From Treponema sp. (lineage in GTDB: Bacteria; Spirochaetota; Spirochaetia; Treponematales; Breznakiellaceae), in NCBI GenBank assembly GCA_031281685.1, contig JAITFA010000145.1:1-7734 (forward strand): DNA of 7,734 nucleotides. The letters are read 5' to 3'. The notes beneath the pieces were generated by a model. The model was not told where the DNA came from, did not search any database, and saw nothing but the letters and a program-made list of their open reading frames with translations. Positions within the stretch are counted from its first letter, which is position 1; each line of letters opens with the position of its first letter. This document shows positions 1-5,282 of this stretch, one piece after another. A program made the translations under genes and the position numbers.

Positions 1-76
1 GAATAAACGAAATGAGCGGCTTGAGAAACTTATGGGATTTTTCCAGCGCCGCGTTCAGTGTTTCTTTGTCATACAT
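1..76 (-). CDS. N-terminal fragment of an unidentified protein
   Basis: Reading leftward from the ATG at 76-74 there are 25 stop-free codons up to the window edge, beginning MYDKETLNAALEKSH and continuing with KFLKPLISFI. The fragment is hydrophilic, could form an amphipathic helix, and has no signal peptide. A purine-rich GAGAG lies about six bases upstream and could act as a weak ribosome binding site. The second ATG at 72-70 is in another frame and stops after four further codons, so 76 is the better start. The gene lies on the same strand as the flavodiiron gene, but three hairpins separate the two, so a separate transcript or strong attenuation is likely. I do not recognise the family. 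The evidence is an open frame with plausible composition, which 25 codons could give by chance. Confidence 0.42.
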   Translation of the reverse strand, partial: MYDKETLNAALEKSHKFLKPLISFI

Positions 77-120
77 ATCCAGCTCTCTTCACTACGTTTT
101 TCAATTATGCTTATCAAGAA

Positions 121-149
121 AGAGGGGGAAGTCTTCCGCTACCCCCTCT
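121..149 (-). terminator. candidate intrinsic terminator of the flavodiiron gene
   Basis: A perfect 8-bp inverted repeat (AGAGGGGG at 121-128, CCCCCTCT at 142-149) has a 13-base loop. Read on the minus strand, the stem is followed directly by TTCTTG, a short T-rich tail. This is the best terminator-like structure after the flavodiiron stop codon, about 77 bases downstream of it. The tail is short and interrupted, so termination may be partial. Confidence 0.45.
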
Positions 150-169
150 GCGGGGGATTCGCCCCCGCA
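149..169. repeat. GC-rich perfect hairpin beside the terminator
   Basis: TGCGGGGG (149-156) and CCCCCGCA (162-169) are exact reverse complements around a 5-base loop. The stem abuts and shares base 149 with the hairpin at 121-149. The right arm is partly repeated at 171-180 (CGCCCCCGCA), so alternative pairings exist. It may be a second part of the terminator or a dispersed intergenic repeat unit. The sequence alone does not decide. Confidence 0.5.
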
Positions 170-194
170 ACGCCCCCGCACATATCACGTGAGA

Positions 195-218
195 CCTCGC
201 TACTTGTCTGTAGCGGGG
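195..218 (-). terminator. hairpin just after the flavodiiron stop codon
   Basis: CGCTAC (198-203) and GTAGCG (210-215) pair perfectly around a 6-base loop. The stem extends outward to 195/218 with one imperfect pair, which is G-U on a plus-strand RNA and A-C on a minus-strand RNA. It starts about seven bases past the stop codon. No T tract follows, so it is more likely an mRNA 3'-end stabilising hairpin or an accessory terminator than a complete intrinsic terminator. Confidence 0.3.
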
Positions 219-225
219 ATTTTCT

Positions 226-2079
226 TCACGCTATCGGTTCGAAGTCGTCTGCGCCGTGTTTGCAGAGCGGACATAAGAAGTCAGGCGGCAGTTCGTCGCC
301 TTCATGGATGTAGCCGCAGACCTTGCACACCCAGCCGCGCTTCTTTTTCCGCGTAAAAGGCGGCTTTGGCTTGATCTGGTCAAAGTAATACTGGTAGGTG
401 AGGGACGGCGTGTTGGCCAAAACCGCCGCTTCGGTAACATCGGCGGTAAAGAGGACGTGGGTGCCATAGTCCGTGGAGCTTATCACCTTGCAGGAAAAGA
501 AGGCGTTAGTCCCCTCGCTTGAGTAGACCAAGCCGTTCTCGCTCCGTTTGAGCGCGATGGGACTGCCTGCCAGCTTGTCCATATCGCGGCCACTCTGGAA
601 CCCGAAGTGCTGAAACACCTTAAACGCCGCGTCTGTTGTCAACACTGATACGTTGAAGACGCCGGTTTTGAGGATCATCTCGCAGGTATAGTTCCGCTTG
701 ATCACGGCGATGTTGACGCGCTTGGGCGTGTCGGTAAGTTGAGCCGCAGTGTTGATGATACACGCATTGTCCTTTGCGCCGTCCTTTGCCGAGAGGAGGA
801 AGAGACCGTAGCTCAACTTGAAGAAAGCTGCTGGCTCTATCGCAAGAGACTGAACGTCGTGAGCGGGAACCGCGCTCTTGGGCATAGAGGCAACGATGCT
901 GTCGGCAAGGGCGTTGAGAGCCGCGAGGTCTGAGTCCTTTACCGATGATTTTATCGTTACCGTATTCTCCAGAATGGTGATGTTTTCAAGGGAGGAAAAA
1001 AGTTCCCGCATCTGAGCGCCGGAAAGGGGCGCCCACGAACCGTTTTCGATGAACGCAACGGTGCGGTTCTTGAGCTTATGTTCCTTTATATCGAGCAGAA
1101 CTTCTTCCATTTTGATGAAGATGTTTGCGTTGTAGGTTGTGGCCGCAAACACGATGTGGCTGCACCGGAAGGCTTCGCTGACAATCACCGATGAGTCGGT
1201 TACAGAGACATCATAGACCACAATACGGCGTATGCCCCGGTCGTCCAGAGCGCCCGCGAGGATGTTTACGGCGTTTTCCGTGTTTCCATACACCGTATTA
1301 TAGACGATCATCACGGCGTTATCCTCTGGCGTATTGGTTGCCCATCGCTGGTACTTTTCCATGAAGAAGCTGAAGTTCTTACGCCAAATGGGACCGTGGA
1401 GCGGGCAGATCATTGCTATGTCGAGTTTCGCCGCCTTTTCGAGGATCGCCTGCACCTGCTCGCCGTACTTACCCACGATGTTGGTATAGTAACGGCGGGC
1501 GTCGTCAAGCCAATCGCGCTCAAAGTCGAGTTCATCGGCAAAGATGTTGCCGGGGAGCGCTCCAAAAGTGCCAAAGGCATCCGCCGAGTAGAGTATCTTG
1601 TCGGTTATATCGTAGGTAACCATAACTTCAGGCCAATGAACCATCGGCGCCATGACAAAGGTAAAGGTGTGCACGCCGCTGCAGAGTGTTCCGCCTTCTT
1701 CCACCAGAACGATACGGCTGTCAATATCAAAGGTGAAGAAGTTTTTGATCATGGTTTGGGTTTTTTGGTTACACACGATCTTAACTTCGGGATAACGGAA
1801 TACCAGTTCCGGCAGTTGGGCGCAGTGATCCGGTTCCATGTGATTGACGATCACATAATCCAAAGGCCGGTCTTTTAACACATAGGCAAGGTTTTCAAAG
1901 AAAAGGCCGCTGATAGCCTTGTCAACCGTATCGAGGAGGACTGTTTTCTCGTCCAGCAGGAGGTATGCGTTGTACGACACCCCTCGCGGAATATGGTACA
2001 CCCCCTCAAATAAGGCGAGCCGCCGGTCGTTTCCGCCGACCCAGAACAAATTCTGTTTGATTTTTTTTACCTGATACAT
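226..2079 (-). CDS. four-domain flavodiiron protein (O2/NO reductase) with fused flavin reductase and rubredoxin
   Basis: A 617-residue protein, likely a cytosolic NAD(P)H-dependent O2-to-water or NO-to-N2O reductase. Four segments are visible. Residues about 1-250 form a metallo-beta-lactamase-like diiron domain with the ligand pattern H80-x-E82-x-D84-H85, H148, D167 and H228, all flavodiiron ligands being present. Residues about 255-400 form a flavodoxin domain with a YNTVYGNTENA FMN-phosphate loop (260-270). Residues about 415-570 resemble an FMN-binding flavin reductase domain (FKLSYGLFLLSAKDG onward). After a basic, proline-rich linker, residues 581-617 form a rubredoxin with C585-x2-C588 and C603-x2-C606. 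The family core has about 400 residues, so this is an extended form. With the reductase and rubredoxin attached, electrons could pass from a pyridine nucleotide to the diiron site in one chain; that route is inferred. The start at 2079 is set by AAGGAG five bases upstream. Whether O2 or NO is the main substrate cannot be read from the sequence. Confidence 0.93.
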   Translation of the reverse strand: MYQVKKIKQNLFWVGGNDRRLALFEGVYHIPRGVSYNAYLLLDEKTVLLDTVDKAISGLFFENLAYVLKDRPLDYVIVNHMEPDHCAQLPELVFRYPEVKIVCNQKTQTMIKNFFTFDIDSRIVLVEEGGTLCSGVHTFTFVMAPMVHWPEVMVTYDITDKILYSADAFGTFGALPGNIFADELDFERDWLDDARRYYTNIVGKYGEQVQAILEKAAKLDIAMICPLHGPIWRKNFSFFMEKYQRWATNTPEDNAVMIVYNTVYGNTENAVNILAGALDDRGIRRIVVYDVSVTDSSVIVSEAFRCSHIVFAATTYNANIFIKMEEVLLDIKEHKLKNRTVAFIENGSWAPLSGAQMRELFSSLENITILENTVTIKSSVKDSDLAALNALADSIVASMPKSAVPAHDVQSLAIEPAAFFKLSYGLFLLSAKDGAKDNACIINTAAQLTDTPKRVNIAVIKRNYTCEMILKTGVFNVSVLTTDAAFKVFQHFGFQSGRDMDKLAGSPIALKRSENGLVYSSEGTNAFFSCKVISSTDYGTHVLFTADVTEAAVLANTPSLTYQYYFDQIKPKPPFTRKKKRGWVCKVCGYIHEGDELPPDFLCPLCKHGADDFEPIA

Positions 2080-2084
2080 AATTT

Positions 2085-2090
2085 CTCCTT
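2085..2090 (-). promoter_or_regulatory. ribosome binding site of the flavodiiron gene
   Basis: The minus strand reads AAGGAG, then five bases, then ATG at 2079. This is a near-consensus Shine-Dalgarno sequence and it fixes the start of the flavodiiron gene. Confidence 0.8.
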
Positions 2091-2105
2091 GTTATTACAC
2101 AGTTT

Positions 2106-2133
2106 ATTGTATACAGTATGCTAAAGACAGCAA
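2106..2133 (-). promoter_or_regulatory. candidate promoter of the flavodiiron gene
   Basis: On the minus strand, TTGCTG (2133-2128) is followed by a 16-base spacer and TACAAT (2111-2106). The -10 matches consensus at five of six positions, the -35 at only three. Transcription would begin near 2100, leaving a leader of about 20 bases that contains the AAGGAG site. The -10 overlaps the imperfect palindrome ATTGTATACAGT (2106-2117), which could be a repressor site. Confidence 0.35.
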
Positions 2134-2391
2134 AAGTTAGGCTTTCGCGGTCTTCGCAGGACGTTCAGGCGCTGGTTTTCATCAAGTGGCAACAACATAG
2201 GGAGATCGCGTCGCCCTTTTAAACTGAACCGTCTTGCCGCTAGCCTTACAATAGACTATAGGGTACTTTTCCACAAGCCCTGACGCGCTTTCTTGCCGCT
2301 ACAGATCGCTGGTGTGACGTTGTCTGCTCTTCACTTTGTGGCTCAGAAACCTCAAGCGGCAGCATCTAGTGTTCTTTGAGTGAACACGCGG
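2134..2391. other. gene-free stretch between the aldo/keto reductase and flavodiiron genes
   Basis: Together with 2080-2133 this makes 312 bases without a convincing gene. It contains an exact 11-bp direct repeat TCTTGCCGCTA at 2232-2242 and 2291-2301. A shorter inverted match (AGCGGCA, 2355-2361) lies near the 3' end of the aldo/keto reductase gene. No tRNA cloverleaf, ribosomal protein motif or good small open frame with a ribosome binding site was found. Confidence 0.6.
2369..2387 (-). terminator. hairpin right after the aldo/keto reductase gene
   Basis: GTGTTC (2369-2374) and GAACAC (2382-2387) are perfect inverted arms with a 7-base loop, four bases after the stop codon. The stem is only six pairs and no T run follows on the minus strand, so it is a weak or Rho-assisted terminator at best, or an mRNA-end hairpin. 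Confidence 0.28.
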
Positions 2392-3375
2392 CTACGAAGC
2401 GGCACGGAAAGACTTGAGGGCGCTCAGAGCCTCAAGCTGCGCGATGTCCGGCGCCAGCAGTTCACAGTGGCGCATACCCTCACGAAGCTGGGTCTCGCTA
2501 CTGAACGCCGCGATGGGGATCGCGGGAAAAGGCTGGGCGCTGAAATAGAAGTAGCAGAGATCGGTTATGGACAGTCGCATTTGCTTGGCGAGTTTGGTAA
2601 GTTCCGCGAAGATGCGGTTGTTTTCCGGGCATTGGTAGGTAGCCGAGATTTCAGGCGGGATAATACCGCCCCGGCTTCGACGAATGAAGTAGCCTTTGGC
2701 TATACCCATGTAAGCCATAGCGGAAAGCTTGGTTTCGGCGTGATAGGCGTGGATTTCCTTGTCCATACCCACAAGAGTTTTGTCGCTCAGATGCTCGAAG
2801 CGAATGTCGGCAAGGCTCCACATAAGCTGGCTACACACAAATCCGGGCGTACCTTTCTTCGTTGCGTAGTCGCGGGCCTGTTTGACACGCGCCAGTGTCC
2901 AGTTGGAACAACCATACCAGCGTATCTTACCCGCCTGCACCGCGTCATCAAGAGTGTCGATGATTTCGGCCACTGGACGCTCTGTGTCGTCACGGTGCAG
3001 GAAGTAGAGGTCAATGTAATCGGTTTGTAGAACCGCGAGGCTTTCGTTGATGTCGTGGTTAATATCAGCGGCGCTCAAACGCGCCTGCTCAAAGTTCTCA
3101 AAGGACGGGTGCGCCCCTTTGGTGGAGAGTACGATCTTATCGCGGGTGTTCCGTATGTTGAGCCATTCCCCAATGACGCGCTCACTGCGGCTTTTTGGCC
3201 CGGGGATCCAGTCGTTGTAAATATGCGCGGTATCAATGAAGTTACCGCCAAGCTCGAAGTACAGGTCAAGCTGCTTCAGGGCAGCCTCATCACTCACCGC
3301 GACCCCGAACTGTGCGGTCCCGATACAGACTGGCGCGACACAGAGATCGGTTTTTGTTAATTGGACATAATTCAT
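2392..3375 (-). CDS. aldo/keto reductase family oxidoreductase
   Basis: A 327-residue cytosolic protein of usual length for the aldo/keto reductase (TIM-barrel) superfamily, which reduces carbonyl groups with NADPH. The catalytic tetrad is complete: D48 and Y53 in the FIDTAHIY motif, K86 in STKGAHP, and H127 in YFLHRDD. GCSNW at 155-159 fits the conserved strand after the catalytic histidine, and the C-terminal AAFSSETQL segment occupies the usual cofactor-phosphate region. It most resembles the broad bacterial group that includes Tas, YajO and aryl-alcohol-dehydrogenase-like enzymes; the substrate is not predictable. The ATG at 3375 gives a normal N-terminus. The only Shine-Dalgarno-like sequence is a weak AGG about 14 bases upstream. 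Gaps of 226 and 312 bases on either side suggest it is transcribed alone. Confidence 0.92.
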   Translation of the reverse strand: MNYVQLTKTDLCVAPVCIGTAQFGVAVSDEAALKQLDLYFELGGNFIDTAHIYNDWIPGPKSRSERVIGEWLNIRNTRDKIVLSTKGAHPSFENFEQARLSAADINHDINESLAVLQTDYIDLYFLHRDDTERPVAEIIDTLDDAVQAGKIRWYGCSNWTLARVKQARDYATKKGTPGFVCSQLMWSLADIRFEHLSDKTLVGMDKEIHAYHAETKLSAMAYMGIAKGYFIRRSRGGIIPPEISATYQCPENNRIFAELTKLAKQMRLSITDLCYFYFSAQPFPAIPIAAFSSETQLREGMRHCELLAPDIAQLEALSALKSFRAAS

Positions 3376-3381
3376 ATGTAA

Positions 3382-3409
3382 AGCATAAACCTATGGCGCA
3401 AAAATTCAA
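3382..3409 (-). promoter_or_regulatory. weak candidate promoter of the aldo/keto reductase gene
   Basis: On the minus strand, TTGAAT (3409-3404), a 16-base spacer and TATGCT (3387-3382) each match consensus at four of six positions. The -10 ends six bases before the ATG, so this promoter would give a transcript with almost no leader. That fits the lack of a clear ribosome binding site, but the motif is weak. Confidence 0.22.
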
Positions 3410-3532
3410 GTAACAACTAAGTTCACGCCGGCAGCTCTCAATTTACCTGTGGAGCCGATACCCGGTTACTAGGCTAAACCGACACCGCTGCCTTAGGAAA
3501 GGATCAGTTCGGTATTGGGCGCTGAAGGCAAC

Positions 3533-3556
3533 CGCTTCGCTGTCAGTGCCGAAGCG
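3533..3556 (-). terminator. hairpin downstream of glyA
   Basis: CGCTTCG (3533-3539) and CGAAGCG (3550-3556) form a perfect 7-bp stem with a 10-base loop, 45 bases past the glyA stop codon. No T tract follows in the direction of glyA transcription, so it is not a canonical intrinsic terminator. The rest of 3376-3601 shows nothing recognisable. Confidence 0.3.
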
Positions 3557-3601
3557 ACTGCGCTTACCCACGTTATGTACATTGAGAATTGCTACGCTTA
3601 T

Positions 3602-5107
3602 TCAGCATAAAAACGCCTTTTTCAACAAATCGAGATCGAGTTCCGGGTAAACCGGGAAGCGGCTAAGGAGCGATTTAACACGGGCGAGCGCTTCGGCTTT
3701 GGCCTTTTCCGCGATGACATACTTTGCCTTGCTCTGCTTGGTTGGGTCTTTGGCATCAATGGCTGGCGTAGTGTTTTTCAGTACAAGCGTGAGAATGGCG
3801 GCAAGCTCTTCCATTTCTGCTGGACCCATGCCAAGGGTTGTTACTGCGGCGGTTCCGATACGCAGACCGGAAGTGTACCACGGGCCATTCGGATCAAAGG
3901 GCAGGCTGTTGCGGTTGAGGGTGATGTTACACTCGTGAGCCGCGTTTTCCGCCTGTCGTCCGCTAAGACCGAGACTGCGCGTATTGACGAGGAAGAGGTG
4001 GTTATCCGTGCCGCCAGTCAGCACCTCAAGTCCGTTTTTAATACAGGCAGCGGCAAAGGCGCGACTGTTTTCCACGATACGCGCCGCGTATTGCCGGAAC
4101 TCCGGTGCGCCCGCCTCACGGAAGGCTACAGTTTTGGCGGCAATGACATGGGGCAGAGGCCCGCCCATGGTGAGGGGGCAGCCTTTGTCGAGCGCATTGG
4201 CAAACTCCTGCGTGGAAAGCACGAGACCAGCGCGGGGGCCGCGCATGGTTTTGTGTGTGGTAGTGGTTACCACATGAGCGTGGAGAATCGGGTCTTCATC
4301 ACCCGTAAACACCTTACCGACTACAAGCCCCGCGAAGTGCGCCATGTCTACCATGAAAACCGCGCCGGCTTTGTCGGCAATCTGCCTCATGCGGGCGAAG
4401 TTAATGGCGCGGGGATAGGCTGAATAGCCGCCCAGCAGTATAAGTGGCTTGATTTCCATTGCTTGCCGCTCAATCTCGTCGTAATCAAGCAGGCCGGTCT
4501 TACGAGATACGGTGTAGGTGTGAACATCAAAGAGCCTCGCTGAGATGTTGTAACGATAGCCGTGGGTAAGGTGGCCGCCTGAGTAATAATCAAGCGCCAA
4601 AAGCCGCTGATTACCCAGCAAGGCGCGTAAGTCTCCCCACTGGGCGTCGGTGAGCTTGTACAAGTTGGTCTCGCCATAGCGGGCAAGCGCCGGCGCTTCG
4701 ACCCGCGTTGACAGAATCGCCCAGTATGCCAGCATATTGGCGTCCGCACCGCAGTGGGGCTGGACATTGGCGTATTCCGCGCCAAAGACCTTGCGCGCCT
4801 CAGCTGCGGCAAGGCTCTCAATGGCGTCCACGTTTTCGTTACCTGCATAGAACCGGTGCTTCGGCATACCTTCGGCGTACTTGTCGGTGAGTAGGTTACC
4901 CATAGCAAGCTGTACCGCGAGGGAGCAGTAGTTTTCACTGGCAATGAGTTTGACACGGCGGCGCTGGTTCTCCAGCTCGCGTGTGATGGCGGCGGCGATT
5001 TCAGGCGCGACTTTCGCAGTCTCGCTCAGGTTACATAGATAGGCTAAGAGTCCGGTATTCACTTCAGACGGATTGACTTTTGAAAGATATTCGGTAATGA
5101 TGTTCAT
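3602..5107 (-). CDS. glyA: serine hydroxymethyltransferase, long form
   Basis: A 501-residue cytosolic PLP enzyme that interconverts serine and glycine with tetrahydrofolate, supplying one-carbon units. Diagnostic motifs are KLIASENY (53-60), YAEGMPKHRFYAGNENVD (78-94 region), GGHLTHG (177-183), VDMAHFAG (253-260, with D254 and H257) and VVTTTTHKTMRGPRAG (279-294), in which K286 is the PLP-binding lysine. Typical bacterial enzymes have about 415-430 residues. Here the N-terminus is extended by roughly 30 residues, and about 25-30 extra residues lie between HCGADAN (118-124) and GGHLTHG. This long form is familiar from treponemes and chlamydiae. The usual PHSGSQAN segment reads PHCGADAN, replacing serines that contact the PLP phosphate in the E. 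coli enzyme. No in-frame ATG lies between the chosen start and residue 70, and the sequence before the start offers only a poor ribosome binding site (GGA). It is divergent from the lipoprotein operon. Confidence 0.95.
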   Translation of the reverse strand: MNIITEYLSKVNPSEVNTGLLAYLCNLSETAKVAPEIAAAITRELENQRRRVKLIASENYCSLAVQLAMGNLLTDKYAEGMPKHRFYAGNENVDAIESLAAAEARKVFGAEYANVQPHCGADANMLAYWAILSTRVEAPALARYGETNLYKLTDAQWGDLRALLGNQRLLALDYYSGGHLTHGYRYNISARLFDVHTYTVSRKTGLLDYDEIERQAMEIKPLILLGGYSAYPRAINFARMRQIADKAGAVFMVDMAHFAGLVVGKVFTGDEDPILHAHVVTTTTHKTMRGPRAGLVLSTQEFANALDKGCPLTMGGPLPHVIAAKTVAFREAGAPEFRQYAARIVENSRAFAAACIKNGLEVLTGGTDNHLFLVNTRSLGLSGRQAENAAHECNITLNRNSLPFDPNGPWYTSGLRIGTAAVTTLGMGPAEMEELAAILTLVLKNTTPAIDAKDPTKQSKAKYVIAEKAKAEALARVKSLLSRFPVYPELDLDLLKKAFLC

Positions 5108-5116
5108 AATTCCGAT

Positions 5117-5145
5117 AGAATAGTTTGATATGCGGTAAGTTTCAA
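5117..5145 (-). promoter_or_regulatory. candidate glyA promoter
   Basis: On the minus strand, TTGAAA (5145-5140), an exact 17-base spacer and TATTCT (5122-5117) match consensus at five and four of six positions. The -10 ends nine bases before the ATG, so the expected start point leaves a leader of only a few bases. That is compatible with the lack of a good Shine-Dalgarno sequence. A promoter farther upstream is also possible: TACAAT at 5245-5240, minus strand. Confidence 0.35.
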
Positions 5146-5151
5146 TATGTA

Positions 5152-5165
5152 ACGCTATCTAGCGT
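5152..5165. promoter_or_regulatory. palindrome upstream of glyA, candidate operator
   Basis: ACGCTA-TC-TAGCGT is a perfect inverted repeat with a 2-base centre. It sits just upstream of the proposed glyA -35, in the gap between divergent genes. The tight spacing suits a dimeric DNA-binding protein better than an RNA hairpin. No matching known operator is recognised. Confidence 0.35.
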
Positions 5166-5214
5166 CAAAGGGCTGATTGGGTAGGCTCACAGTCTCAGAC
5201 ACCATAATATACAG

Positions 5215-5230
5215 GGCCGCTTTAGCGACC
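5215..5230. promoter_or_regulatory. imperfect palindrome in the divergent region
   Basis: GGCCGCT-TT-AGCGACC has seven-base arms with one mismatch and a 2-base centre. It lies about 53 bases before the lipoprotein start codon and 50 bases from the palindrome at 5152-5165. A shorter one (GTCT-C-AGAC, 5192-5200) lies between them. These may be regulatory sites for either gene; the function is unproven. Confidence 0.22.
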
Positions 5231-5282
5231 GAATAGTTTATTGTATGCTGAAAGAATACCAGCGAGGTTGAGGTATACTGAT

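Noticed and set aside
12..356. Plus-strand open frame of 114 codons near the left edge
   Set aside because: It runs through the hairpin cluster and into the complement of the rubredoxin coding region. Its arginine- and serine-rich product looks like noncoding translation.
1396..1878. Plus-strand open frame of 160 codons
   Set aside because: It is antisense to the diiron domain of the flavodiiron gene, whose ligands are all conserved. It is a reading-frame shadow.
2380..3030. Plus-strand open frame of 216 codons
   Set aside because: It lies opposite the aldo/keto reductase, which has a complete catalytic tetrad. The plus-strand product has no family features.
3935..4423. Plus-strand open frame of 162 codons
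   Set aside because: It is antisense to the PLP-lysine region of glyA and shows no protein family signal.
5241..5282. Upstream TTG start for the repeat lipoprotein
   Set aside because: It would put 14 polar, charged residues ahead of a normal lipoprotein signal peptide and spoil its N-terminal position. The ATG at 5283 gives a standard signal and lipobox.
5108..5282. Glycine riboswitch or other structured leader upstream of glyA
   Set aside because: No riboswitch core motif or long pairing was recognised, only short palindromes, and the best promoter candidate leaves almost no leader.
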